The notes under the pieces: model-generated
What the model was told of the DNA's origin: nothing
What the model saw: only the letters and a program-made list of their open reading frames with translations
Databases searched by the model: none
NCBI GenBank assembly: GCA_015680685.1
Contig: MNCI01030955.1
Span: 128,272-192,271, forward strand
DNA from: Gnetum montanum
Taxonomy: Eukaryota; Streptophyta; Gnetopsida; Gnetales; Gnetaceae
Reading direction: 5' to 3'
DNA length: 64,000 nucleotides
Program-made: the position numbers and the translations under genes
In this document: positions 24,981-36,807 of the stretch, in pieces
Position numbering within the stretch: the stretch's first letter is position 1
How the letters are laid out: each line of letters opens with the position of its first letter

Positions 24981-27388
24981 TTTTTGCTTGAGGGATTACT
25001 TGACTTGGTCCATTGCACTAAGGAAGTTTTTATCATTAGTTATGGACTTGTCACCGCAATTGTTCTTTACTTCCTCCATGCATCACAAAATGCAAACTTT
25101 GGCTTTAAGCTTTAGCTGTTGTGGTCTCTTCCTTGTTGTTTTGGTTGTGGGCTTCGATGTCCTCTTGTGGCTTGTTGGTTTAAAGGGATGGAGTAGAGGA
25201 GTTCATGGGTATAGCAAAAATGGGAGTGGGATTAGATGAATCCACTTCCTTTTAGGCCTTTGTATGCTTGTCTCCCTTGTTGTTAGGCTTTTGCTTATGC
25301 TTCTTCCTTTGGTTGGTTGTAGTTTTTTGGTTGTTAGTTGTTGGTTGTAAGGAAGAGGCAATAGCATTAGCTACCACAAGGGATCGTTGTGCAATTGGTT
25401 GGACTACAGTTGTTTAGGTTGTATTGGGTTAGGAGACCTTGATGACAAAAGGTTTCCTTGGAGGCATTCGTGATGGTACTCTTACAATGAAAGGGGATCT
25501 TGAGCTATGGGAAGTTAAAGAAGCCCTTTCATTATAGAGGGGTGCTTAAATCATGAATGGTTCTCTTGTAGGTCTATGATTGTCATTGATGTTGAATGCT
25601 AATATAACATAAGGACCATCATTAGCATTCAATGGGTCTTTGTAGACCTACATCAATCAATTTTGTGGCTAAACTCAGTTAGAAGCATTTAGGACCAGTT
25701 CCCCCCTATCTATCATCCTTTGCAGGTTATTCTTCAGTGTAAGCAAAAAGTCTATATCATGATCAAGTAGTTGATGATAATGGTAGAAGTGGTCTAGCTT
25801 GATGTATCTAGGTAATTTGGGATCATCCTTCATTTATTGAGAGGGATCTTTAGCTATTTCACAGTCACTCATGTTTCTTTTGAGTGGCTTCGATCATTTG
25901 TTTGTGTTGCATGAATCCACTTCTTAATAGTTGGTCTAACAACTGGGATGGTTTTAATGGCAATGTAGTGTATTTAGACCTATCCTTCCCTTCAAATTTA
26001 GGTGTATGTGTTGTTGATGTAGTGGTCCTAGAAGTTGATGGTTGGTTATTATGGTCATTGGTGGGGGCCTTGGGTAGGTTGACCTTCAACCCTTGGTTCG
26101 TGGTCTTGGTTTCGGTTATAATTGCTATAGTAGTGTTATTTTGTTTTCTCTTCATTTGTCTCTTTGATTTTATTGATTTTTATATGCATACACCCTCATG
26201 ATGGTATGAGGCCATGGCTACAATAGTAAACATTTAGATCAAAAGGTAATAAGGTCAGCATTAGGGGCACCTTCTCCATAATATTTGCTAAATTGGGGAA
26301 TGGGCATAGTAGGAGGAAGTGTCAAGGGTGGGACTACAAGACTTATGGGATCATCTTGGTAGAAGTTCATAATTTTGACGATTTGTGTGGTAGAGGCTTT
26401 AAGCCTCTTCAACTCCTCTATTAGGCCATGGATCATTTGGAAGGCTTGATCCAAGCCTTGTAGTGGCTTCATAGTTTGCGAGATTTGTACATAAGGTTGT
26501 GGTGCCAGTTGTGAGGCTTGTGGTCTCATTATGGATTGCATGATAGAAGGAAAACATTGTGCTATGGTTATAGCTTATGGGCTAAACAAAGAAAAAGATG
26601 TTTGTGCCAGTACTTGAGGTACAAATGGGACAAATGTGGCATTTGACCCTTGTTTTGTTAGGGGTCTCATGGTGGATCCCATGTGAGTAGTTAATGGATT
26701 TTTGGTGGTAAAAGCCACCATTGATGGTTTTACATATCAAGAATGTATTATAAAAAACATTGATGTGTTATAGTTTATTACTTGTGGCATTGACTGAGTG
26801 TGATGTATGGCTATAACTAGTGTGGGATCTACCATAGTAGGGTATGGAGGACTAGAAGATGGTGGCACCATGCCCATGGAGAAAACACAAGCCTTAGGAG
26901 AAGGTTCTATGACTTTGGGGGATGTTTTTTGGAATAGTCCTTAAAGGATGTTTTCAAGCTTAGATTCTACCTTAAATTCATCCTCCTCTTTCTATTGTTT
27001 CCCTTCTGCAATAAGCCTTAGGAGACTTGTCATCTTCCTCTTCTACGATAATCAATTAGGCTAGGATACTAGAATAGACATCATTAAGAGAAATTTCTTC
27101 ATATAGGAAAGGAATGTGCTCTTTTCCATCCCTGTGTATAAGCTCAAAATCCCTTTTTGCCTCAACCTCAATTTGTGGAATTAGCATGCCTACCTATATT
27201 TTGGCACAAATGAAGTTATAATGATCTTCATTAATGGCTGCAAAATTAGGGCTCTCCCCTCTAACTATTAAATATTTCCTACACTTAATGATGGCAAGGT
27301 ATTTGGGATCATACACCCTCATGACTTAATGATTATGATCTTTCCCAATGAAGGTGAAGGGCAATTTGGTGGATTTTTAGAAAGACAT
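24981..27388 (-). pseudogene. Element C gag (decayed, with internal deletion)
   Basis: The start is at 27,388 by comparison with A and E. The N-terminal domain is at about 27,030-27,388. The central part with ASQLAPQPYVQ, MNFYQDDPIS and PQFSKYYGEG is at 26,239-26,541, and the basic region with GKDRSKYTTLP at 25,865-26,155. Compared with A, about 430 bp of the capsid-like core are missing at about 26,190, where two distant parts of gag are abutted. The C-terminal linker to protease is at 24,981-25,800. Confidence 0.8.
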
Positions 27389-28690
27389 GGCCATAGTGCT
27401 AAGAATTGCTTTAAAAAATAGGCTATAAATGGTAAAATAGGAGTAAATTCTAGTGAATGAAATTCAAAAACTCTTAGAGAAAATAAAAATAGAAAAAAAT
27501 AATGTACTTACTATAATTAGTAAGTGGGGAATAAGGGGGGTTTACCCCTTTACCAGAAATGGAATATTGGCAACGTTGGTTTCAAACCTCACCTAAGTTG
27601 GCCTCCAAACTACCTCTACACTAGGTATGATAGAGGGAGGGGGTGGGGGAGGATAGAAGGAAGATGAGATAATGGAAATTCCATACCTTCTTATTTCAAC
27701 TTTGGAGAGAGGAAGGGAAAGTTTGAAGACCAAAATGGAACTTGGTAGTTTCTAAAGATGGTTTTGGCAAGTTGCTAACTTTTACCACAAAAATGGGGGA
27801 GATGGGGAGGGAAGTAGGCTTGGTTGATATGGAAACCAACGTTAGTTTAGTGGTAAAAATATGGTAGCAAAAATTTAATGATTATTAAGTCTTCCACACT
27901 AGCTTTGCTCTAGGAATTCACAACAGATGTAAAATTTTAGCACCCAAACCACTTGCAACTTCCACATTGAGGTTTTTGCTATGGGCATGGGGTGGGTGGT
28001 GTAGAGGTAGCATTAGATTCCTTAGGAGTTTTTGCTTAAAAAAAACTAGAAAATGGCTTTCAACTTGTAATAAAAGTAGATCTAGTTATTAAATTAGTTT
28101 CAAACTTCATCAATGCTAGCCTCCCAACTGCTTCCACGCTAGGTATGATAAAAAGGATGGTAAGATGATGGGAATATTACACCTACTATCTCAACATTCT
28201 TAGCTTGGAAAAGTTGGGGAGGGGGGTGTGTGCAGAAGTGTGAGGACAAGAAGGCGTTTCTTTGCATATCGCTCCTACAACTACCCAGCAGTTTGCACAG
28301 GGTTTAATGCAGACTAGGGGAGGAGGAGAGGATGGGAAAGCCAGCTCATGGATGAGTTGAACAACCCACTCTAGAAATTGAAGAATAAATTTTGGTAGTA
28401 AAAAGAAAAAAATAAAAGGAAGGAAGAGATATAAATGATAGCTTTGGGCTATAAAATTCATAGTAAGTGCTGTGAAAAGCCAAAACCCAACCACCTACAA
28501 CTTCACACTACAATTTTGGTCTTTGGGGGGGGGGGGGGGGGGGGGGTGGGGGTTGGGGAAGAATAGTGTTGATTCTTCAAAGGTTCTAGCTATGAAAATA
28601 AAGAAAAAACTTGCAAAATGATAAAAAAAAGAGTAGATTTAGCCATAGAATTTAGGCAAAGGCCCTAATTCTAGCACTAATAAAACCTAT
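27389..28690 (-). repeat. Element C untranslated leader with repeats and a 22-G run
   Basis: Two related blocks (near 27,580 and 28,100) match the A and E leaders. A run of 22 G (28,525-28,546) followed by further G tracts sits near the PBS side. Directly next to the LTR the minus strand reads ATAGGTTTTATTAGTGCTAG, where a primer-binding site is expected, but I cannot assign the tRNA. The minus-strand frame at 28,186-28,494 is not supported by the other copies. Confidence 0.65.
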
Positions 28691-30355
28691 TGTGACCAAC
28701 AACCTTGATTGCTAGAATAAAAACCAAGGATCCTTGATGCAACAATTCCCCAACCCTAAATTCCTAGGGCCTCCACAAGGGAAATGGGATTCGAGGCACC
28801 CTAACTGGTCTCAAAGATCAACCATAGACTTATGAGATGTGAAACATGGGAATATAAATATATTTGAATAATGCACAAATAATAAATTTATTTTTGAGCA
28901 TAAGATTCAAAACTTAAAACTTGATTAAGAATAAAGAATAAGTTAGAGAAATGTGTACAAATGGTGCCTAGAGAGAAAAAAAGGGGGTTCACTTATGCAG
29001 AAGTTTAAAGCCATTGAAGCTAATGTGATCTACTCCAAAATTTAGATGCTAAGCCACTCCTGGTGCTATCAAAATTTCTTTATTACTACAACCTTAGATT
29101 TGTAAGTTGGGTCATTGATGGGGGTGAGAAAGGTGGAAAATTTGGATGCTAGATTGCTCCACACTGGGGATTGGGAATCCAAGAGGTATGGTGTTGACAT
29201 AAAAAATCCACCAAATCTCTAGGCCAAAATGCTTCCATGCTGGGGTTCAAGAGAATGCAAGTATGGGAACTTGCAAGAGCTCTTAAGTGGTTGAAAATGC
29301 CCCAAGTGTGAAATTGTGTGTATGTAAATTGCTTGATAATGTTGAAATTGCTTGGAATTATTGAACAAAAAATACTTATCTTACTTGAAATTTTGGAACA
29401 TTAAGAAAAATTACTAAATCATGTAAGTGTTGAATCTTGTTAAAAATGTTGAACCTTTGTCAAAATTTGCTTGTATGCCCAAAAATTGTTGAACCTATAA
29501 ATGGTGTTGGAGGTTGGCTTTTATAGGATCCTTGGGCCATGAATGGGGCTACAAATTGGCTACAAATTTGATGTAAATTTGCTACAAATTAGTTGCTAAT
29601 TTAGGTGAGATGGGTGCCCAAATTTGGTGGGTTACTATACATAGTAAGTGATTCCCCCATGGCCATTTCATTTACTATAAATAGTAATAGGGGAACACCT
29701 TCCATGCTAAAGATGAATCAGCCATGCTGAGCTTTACACCATGTTCATTGAAGTGGCTAGTCAACGTTGAAGTGCATGAAGTGATGAATTTTTGCCTTTT
29801 GTAGCTTCCATGCTAGGGGATTGAATTTTCCATGCTAGGGATGAAGAATCCATGCTAGGGGAAAACTTTCATGTTGAGGGAAAAATGTTTCTAGACTAGG
29901 GGAAAAAACTTTCAAGGTTGGGGGGAAACTTCCACATGAAGGGGGAAAGTTTCTATGTTTTTCATGTGGTCTCCATGTTGAAAGGGAAACGTTTTCAAAA
30001 TTCCCATCCTTCCACGCTAGGGGTAGGTGAGATCTACCCCCTACATATGTTTCTAGCATAGAAAAATGTATACCCCCATAAAACCCATCAAATTTCTTTT
30101 TTTTTTTTGGCATTCCAAAAGGTTTTTTTAACCATCTAATCCTAAATATAGACACTAGGTGACTTTTTTTCGCTTGGAGAATGAGGATATAACCACTTAT
30201 GAGGTTTTTTCTAGCCTCAAAAGTATAGGGTATGTAAAATTGCCCATTGTGGGTTACAATTTTCACATTTACAACGAAGTTTTGCCTAGGGTTCAATGGG
30301 GTGAAAGCTACATGATGAAGATTGGTTATAACATGCAAATGTTTATGGTGTTTCA
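28691..30355 (-). repeat. Element C 5' LTR
   Basis: 1,665 bp, from TGTGACCAAC to GGTGTTTCA, followed by the TSD CCATT. It aligns with the C 3' LTR but is about 95 bp longer. A stretch at about 29,800-30,010 is built from TCCATGCTAGGGG-type phrases repeated at 20-40 bp. CTATAAATAGTAA at 29,676 could serve as a TATA element, although on the minus (transcribed) strand it reads ACTATTTATAGT, which is not canonical. Confidence 0.9.
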
Positions 30356-30360
30356 CCATT
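30356..30360. repeat. Target-site duplication of element C, right copy (CCATT)
   Basis: Identical to 11,459-11,463. Element B's RT resumes directly after it. Confidence 0.9.
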
Positions 30361-30913
30361 ATTCATAGTCAAAAACCCTAATGAAACCTTCTTGGTAGAG
30401 TTTTAGGATCTCATCATGAATTGTTATGGCCAAATTAGGTCTAATATTATGCACTTTTTACTTAACTGGTCTAATGCTAGGGTCAAGTATGATGTTTTGT
30501 TATACTAAACATGGGTCTAGGCCTAGCATATCTTCATATGACTAGGAAAAGGTCTTAATATTTCCTTGTATGACTTTGGTGAAGTCTTGAGCATGTAGAG
30601 GTTCCAATGAGGAACTTAGTTTAAGGGTTTTCTCCTCACACTATGCATTGTGATAGGAACCTTAACCAGAGAGTCTTCAATTATGTTACTCACCTTTAAG
30701 TCAAGGGTTTTGACTAGGTTTTTAGGCCATTCTAGAGACTTCTCTATCAAGGCTATGCAGTTGAAAAGACTCTCAAGCTCAAGATCTAGATGATCATGGT
30801 CAATATACCATTCTAAATAATCATGGGATCCATGTAGACACAAAGGAAAACTAATCTACTTCCAAGTACTCATAATTTAATCCTACAAATCACAATAGCA
30901 CATTAAGTGGCAC
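30361..30913 (-). pseudogene. Element B pol: RT N-terminal segment and linker
   Basis: Minus-strand continuation of B's pol across the C insertion. The linker with MSTWK and FPLCLHGSHDYLEWYIDH is at about 30,770-30,870, then an acidic helical part (30,616-30,760), then SYEDMLGLDP and IHDEILKLYQEGFIRV (about 30,361-30,560). The latter is the N-terminal part of plant Ty3/gypsy RT, ahead of the palm. In D this segment is not present. A candidate splice acceptor (TTTTTATCTAG, AG at 30,914-30,915) lies at the upstream edge. Confidence 0.7.
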
Positions 30914-31520
30914 CTAGATAAAAATAATGCTAAAATGCTGTAAAATTATGCAAATACATGTTATTCTAATGCAAACAAGGTCATCCAAGGCTATAGATAA
31001 AATAAAAATAAGCAAACGAAGTGCAATAAGGGTCAAATAAAGGTCAAACAAAGGGACGTATGAGAGATAATGCCATAAAACATCAATAAGGGTAAGAGTT
31101 TTGCCAATTTTAGGCCTTAGTAGGCCATGATGCCAATTTAGAGTCTTAGTGGTCTATGGTCACATGGTGTCAAATGGTGGTTAGGGGAGGTTAAGCCCCA
31201 CTATTTGATACCGATTGAAAGCTAAATAGAGGCAAATAATACTATGATAAGGTAAATAAAGAAAATATAGGGCTATACAAAGGCCATACTAGGCCAAGAA
31301 GGTGAATAATGCAAAATGAGGCCAAAATAAGTTGAAACATCATGTAATAAGGCTAAATCAAGAAAAATAGGCTACATATGATGAAACTTGGCCAATACAG
31401 GTTTAATAGGATTAGGTGTTACTAGTTTTAGAACTTAGTGGGTCATGGTTCAAGGCTACAAGGGTCATGGGATAGTTTGGGCATCAATCGGGGTTATTTC
31501 TAGGCTATTTAGAGTAAAAA
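30914..31520. other. Element B spacer with motif units, no gene
   Basis: A-rich sequence, the counterpart of 16,832-17,450 in C. Plus-strand motif units are at about 31,100 (GCCAATTTTAGGCCTTAG), 31,130 (GCCAATTTAGAGTCTTAG) and 31,420. No coding signal. Confidence 0.6.
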
Positions 31521-34500
31521 AGAAAAGGTTTTGAAGCTTCCACACTAGAACCCCCTTGTTTCCATGCTAGCTAGCATGAAATGGATGATCCCTAGTGTGG
31601 AAGAAACATCCAAAGGATTTTAAAGGTTTATTCTAGCTAATTTTACACTCCTAGTTGCTTGAATGTTATCATAGTTGTCTAGGGAAGGTCATATGCTACT
31701 TTTGACACCTGTTTCAAACTCTGGAGCTTCCCTTTTGAGCCTAAAATTATCTTCCATGCTAGCTCCACGTTGGCAAGAATGGAGCCAAAATGGAGACTAA
31801 GGAAAATATGTTCAACGGTGTTCAAAGGATCAAAATTTTGGTTCTAGGGCCTTCCCAAGGTAGCATAGGGCCAGATCTATTAAAATTGGTCATTTTAAAG
31901 GCTAAAAAGGGCCAAATAAAAACATGTTTTAAAGTCACATCCTCCTATCTCCACATTGACCAGCATGTAGGAGAGGGGGCTCAACATGGAGGATGAAAAA
32001 TTAAGTAAAAACAAGGTCAAAAGGGGTTGCATGGGTAGCTAGAACCAAGATTTGGTAGTTGTGCATCTCCTAGTTGCATGTAGGCATCATTTAGGTAGGG
32101 TTTTGAGTGTTGGATCAAGTGTTAAGTAGTCTCTACACTAGTTCCATGTTGGCCAACATGGAGCTAACATGGAGCAAAGGAAGTGTTCTTACTTTTTGGT
32201 TCTAAAAAGGTCCAAGATGCAAATTGGTCAAGCTTGTAGGCTCTTAGGTTTATAGACATTGATTTTCCAAGTTTTTGGTTGATTTTGGTATGTTTGAAGG
32301 TTGTTTAAGGTCATGAAAGGTTACACCCCCTTTCTCCAACATGGAAGAATCAAAAGGCTTAGATCTAGGCTAGTTTTGGTAGAAATTAACCATGCATCTG
32401 ATCTCCCAAGGTTTCCAATGTCAAATACTAGGGTTTAGAGTCAAAATTTAGCAATTTGGAGGGACCTAAATTGGTTTTCTAAATTCCCCCTTGTCTCCAT
32501 GATGGCTCAATGTTGGCCAACATGGAGGAAGGGGTGCTCAACACAGAAGACTTTGGGATGTTGGTTTCTAGCTATTCTAGGCTTGTTTCATGAGGCTTGA
32601 TGACTCCCAAAGGTGTAGACAAGGTTTTAGAGTGAAACCTCAAAAGTTTTAACGACTTTTGAGGGGTTTTAGAGGTTACCCACTTGGTATGATGCTAGCT
32701 CCATGCTGGTCACTATGGAACTAGCTAGGAGGATTTCAAAAGAATGATTTTTGGTTATTTTTGATCAATTATGACTATGCATGTGAATTCCTAGGGTTGG
32801 TGGTGTTAATGGTCATAACCTAGGATCAAAATGTGGTGCTTTTGAAGGTTTTTTATTGATTTTTAAAGTCTTCCCCTTATTCCATACTAGCTAGCATGAA
32901 ACCAACTAGGAGGATCCCAAGGGATCAAATTTTGGCTATGTTTGATCAATTTCTTAAGGTTTGAAGGCTCTAGAGGGTATTGATAGGGTTCCAAGGTGCA
33001 AGCAAGGTCTTATGATGTCATTCTAAGGTGTTTATGAGATCAAAATGAGTCTTCCCATCCTCCATGATGGCTCTATGCTAGCTAGCATGGAGGAGGAGGT
33101 CCTTAGTGTGGAAGAATCCCAAACAACATATCTAAACTAATTTTAACCTCCATTGGCCATGCATGTGTGCTTCTAAAGTTGCCAAGATCAAGGATGAGGG
33201 TTTAAGGTCAAGACTAGTTAATTTGAAGGTTTACTAGGTGGTTTTTGGAGTCACTCCCTAGTTCCATGATGGTTCCACATTGGCTAGCATTGAACAAGAT
33301 AGGAATACCAAAGGGGATGAATGTTTTGGTTATTTTTTATTAATTTTGTTTGTGCATGTGTAGTTACAAGGTTGCTAACATTGATAGTTAAAGCCTATGG
33401 TTGAAATTTATCAATTTCAAGGGTTTCTTAATGGTTTTTTAGCTTACCCTCCTTGGATCCATGCTAACTCCATGCTAGCTAGCATGGAACCAACTAGGAG
33501 GATCCCAAAGGATTGGTTTTTGGCTATTTTGGAAATTTTTGATAATGCATGTATGTTTCCAAGGTTTCTAGAGTTGATAGTGAAAGCCTCAAGATGAAAT
33601 TTGGTAATTTTTAAGGGTTTTGGATGATTTTATGAGCTCATCTCTTGTTCCATGCTAGGTCCACAATGACCAGTGTAGAAGCAGCAAGGAGGACCTTGGA
33701 AATTATAGAATACGACCATTTTGAACAAGTTTTGATTGCCGGAGCCCCTAGGAAGGTTGAGATGTTGATCAGAACTCTTCTTGAGGTAAAAATTGGGGTT
33801 TTGATCATCCCCTTATCCATCCACACTAGCTCTATGCTAGATAGTGTGAAATAGGGTCTCCTTAGCATGGAAGATCAAGGGGTTAGGTTTTGGATCACTT
33901 TTGGTACCTTTAAATAGGGTTTCAAAGATGTTAGGGGTTGTAGAGATCAAGAGACAAGATTTGGCCTTGAAATCTCTTGGTTTTTAGGCTTCTTAATGTT
34001 CATGAAGCTGTCCCCCCTTTTCTCCACACTAGGAATGGTGGCCCTAGCATGGAAGGAAGGGGGATGATGACGTTTTGAAAGTTTTGAGAAATTCCAAGAC
34101 ATCTAAAGATTCTGATAAGCTCTGGTAGGATCTAGAGGTCACTAGAATAGGTTGTAGGACTATTCTGGGTCATAGAAATGATTTTTATTGCATCCCCCAA
34201 AGCATCCACACTAGCTCCATGCTAGCCAATGTGGAAGAGGGGATGCTCATCATGGAGAAGATCTAACATACCAAAATTAACTTAAAATTTAAAGGTTATT
34301 AACTATCAAAGGTCACGGAGTGGCAGTAGGGCTATCAAGGTGAAAAAAATGGTTATTTGAAGCTCATAAAAGCATTTTATGTTATACCTAAGCCTCCATG
34401 TTGGGACACATGGAGGGAGGGTTCACTAGTGTGGAGATGTAATATTGAAAATTAACTTGTTTCAATGCAAAACTAGGCTATACGAAGCTATACAGAAGTG

Positions 34501-35137
34501 TTGAGGTTAAAACGTGGTAACTAGGCAATCAATTTTGATGATTTTAGGTCTTCCCCCACCCATCCATGCTACCCAACATGGAGGAAGCCTCCCTCCACAT
34601 GGAAGAACCAAATAGAAATGTTTTGACCACTTTTGACTAGATTTTCCAAGGTTTTGAAGCTACCAGAGGTGGTTTGAGTGGTTATATGTCATGTGGGCTA
34701 ACTTTGGGGGTCAAACTTAGGCTAGATGTGTGTTGGGGAATAAGAATTGGTGTTACCCATATTCTTCCATGCTAAGAAAAGTTACCCTAGTTTGGAAATC
34801 CAAATGTCAAGATTTAGTAAGGTTTAATCCCCTTTTGGGACCTAGGGTTAGATGTGCTATGTTATAGTTGTCGAAAATGACAAGAAAGTTTTGCTTTAAG
34901 GATGCTAAGAAGTGGGAGGCATGTATCCGTGTTGGGCATGGTATCCCCAGCTTGGATGCATGGGGGTTAAGTCTTGAACATGTTTCTAAGTGTTCAATGA
35001 GTCAAAAAGCCAACGTTAATGGACTTTTAAGCCCATAAACATCCTGTATGAGGGTGTACGATGGGGTCCATGGCTTAACAATCCAAAAAAACAAGTGTAA
35101 TTACTATTTCCTCTTCCACTTCTAGCATGGAGGATAC
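31521..35137. repeat. Element B tandem array, period about 185-194 bp
   Basis: Same repeat as in C. The 'gcatgtg' anchor occurs near 32,391, 32,778, 33,165, 33,353 and 33,547, so spacing is 188-194 bp or twice that (387 bp). Units carry strong fold-back arms; two hold the perfect 16-bp palindrome CATGCTAGCTAGCATG (31,563-31,578 and 33,471-33,486). D was inserted at the right end of the array, so 51,371 onward continues B. Confidence 0.8.
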
Positions 35138-35142
35138 TTTCT
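35138..35142. repeat. Target-site duplication of element D, left copy (CTTTC)
   Basis: CTTTC directly precedes TGTAACAACGG, the left end of D, and recurs at 51,366-51,370 after the right LTR. Confidence 0.92.
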
Positions 35143-36740
35143 GTAACAACGGAAAATGTCGGTAGCTGGAAAATACCAAACAAAATCCCGTGTACACAGT
35201 TTTAACCACGAATCCGCGCGAGGGCTATGCTGGAAAAACGAATCCGCAGTGCCTTGAACGGTCTTGTCGATCAGACAGGGACTTACTAATCAGTAAACCG
35301 ATGAAGATTAAGAATATTTCGTGGCAAGATATGACTCGACGAGTCGCGAAATGAAAGAAAAGCAATGTAGGTGAATGGTAACGATGATGATAGCGTTAAC
35401 TCGACAACAGGAATCAGACACGAGAGAAACACGTGATTACAAGATCTATAGTTTGACCCAGGAAAATAAGTATTTTGTATATTCAAGTTACATTGGGGAG
35501 ACCCCGATTGTTTTGTATAAAGCAAACACGAAGAAACAAGAAGCAAGCAAACTGTCTGAGCAGAAGTGCAGAATAGAATCCGATCTACCTTGTAGGCCAG
35601 AGAAGGGATGCAAGGAAGGTCAAGTTCTGACGTCTATTGATCAAATGCTTCTAATCAATAGAAACTCGCAAACCATACCAGATGATCTTTGGATCTCTGA
35701 TCTGATCCTTTTGCCTTAGGTAGTCTTTTCCCGGAACTGTCGATGATCACCAATGGAGAAAGTTGTGTCTTCGTCAAAGGGGTAATCGCTCTTACTGCCA
35801 ATGCTCAAGCCAAGTGTCTCCTATCCCTGTGGAAAGCTAGAGCTGCCAAGGTGGTTGCCAGAAAATGTTGCTCTTTCTCTCTGTCTTGGTGGTTTCTCTG
35901 TCTCTGTGTGTGTCTGTCGTTGTTCCCCTTTTTTCTTCGCCCACTGGGATATTTATAGGTTTGACGATATGTGCAGAAGGCGCAGCTGTGATGACACGTG
36001 TTTCAAACTTTTCGGAAGATCATTGACTTGACCATCCTTGTGTTGAAATCTGTAACTACGCACAATACGCGCATTTGCATATTGTGCGTATGAGTGACAA
36101 ATGTGGGTTGGGCATACCTCAGTTGATTTTGGACTACATTACACTCGTACGCATTGCGTCCCATATAAGAGTGTAATAAAGCATGAAGACAATAGATTCA
36201 AGCTGCTTTACGCTCGTTTATGCTGCCGTGCATAGTGAGGCGTAAGCAATGATTATTTTGATGATGACCTACGTTGACACACGCTGCGTTGTGTAACGGG
36301 CGTAAGGCGGCCAATATGTAAAAAAGAAAAGCACCGATCTATTGTGTGTCATTGATCTCTCTTTGACTTTTTTGACGCTCATTACGCTACCGTGCGTACT
36401 GAGCGTAAACTCGGCCTTGGACAAAAGACTTAGTCAAAATACACGAGAAGTCGCATATTACGCTACTTAGGCCTTAGGCTTTGCCAAAGCTGCTGAAGTA
36501 AGCTGCCTTTGAATGTCAGACTATGTTACGCAAAGCATCATTACGCGATATTGCATGCTATAGCGTAAATAATGAAAAACATAGTAAGATAAGAAATCTG
36601 CAAAGGAATATCGAAGTCTTGATGCCGCACGCCTCCTTGCATCGCCCTGTCTTGTTCTTCTTTCTGGAATTCTGTCATGTACTCTTGCTCGAATCACGAA
36701 TCTTTGCCTGAGGCCGACTCGCAATTTCCACGGTGTTTCA
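35143..36740 (-). repeat. Element D 3' LTR
   Basis: 1,598 bp, TGTAACAACGG to CACGGTGTTTCA. From 35,372 to the end it matches the right LTR at a constant offset of 14,625. Read on the minus strand, U3 runs from 36,740 to about 35,950, where TATAAATA (35,950-35,957) marks the promoter, with R/U5 down to 35,143. U3 is rich in paired TTACGC / GCGTAA arms. The frames at 35,375-35,719 and 35,801-36,031 also occur in the other LTR but have no coding support. Confidence 0.93.
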
Positions 36741-36807
36741 ATGGCCCCTCTTTGTTGACGGTTAGAGGGCCTGCCTGAAAGATGTCGACAAAGAATGCGA
36801 AACACCG
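36732..36807 (-). promoter_or_regulatory. Element D polypurine tract inside a potential stem-loop
   Basis: On the minus strand ACAAAGAGGGGCCAT abuts the 3' LTR start (TGAAACACC), the expected polypurine primer site. Flanking arms are complementary: CGGTGTTTC (36,731-36,739) with GAAACACCG, and CTTTGTTGAC with GTCGACAAAG (one G-T pair). B keeps the inner stem as CTTTGTTGGTG with CATCAACAAAG, and C keeps part of the outer arm. Confidence 0.6.

Larger units (their letters stand above)
11464..30355 (-). mobile_element. Element C: complete but decayed retrotransposon nested in B's RT
   Basis: Two LTRs, 5-bp TSD CCATT, and a minus-strand order of 5' LTR (right), leader, gag, protease, sense intron with the antisense gene and tandem array, RT, RNase H domains, integrase, 3' spacer with PPT, 3' LTR (left). 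Length 18,892 bp. It is CpG-poor and full of stops. Internal deletions removed most antisense-gene exons and part of gag. The two LTRs are strongly diverged, so the insertion is old, yet younger than B. Confidence 0.9.

Noticed and set aside
35375-35719. 114-codon frame present in both D LTRs (also 50,000-50,344)
   Set aside because: Its repetition only reflects LTR duplication; it lies in R/U5 and has no recognisable domain.
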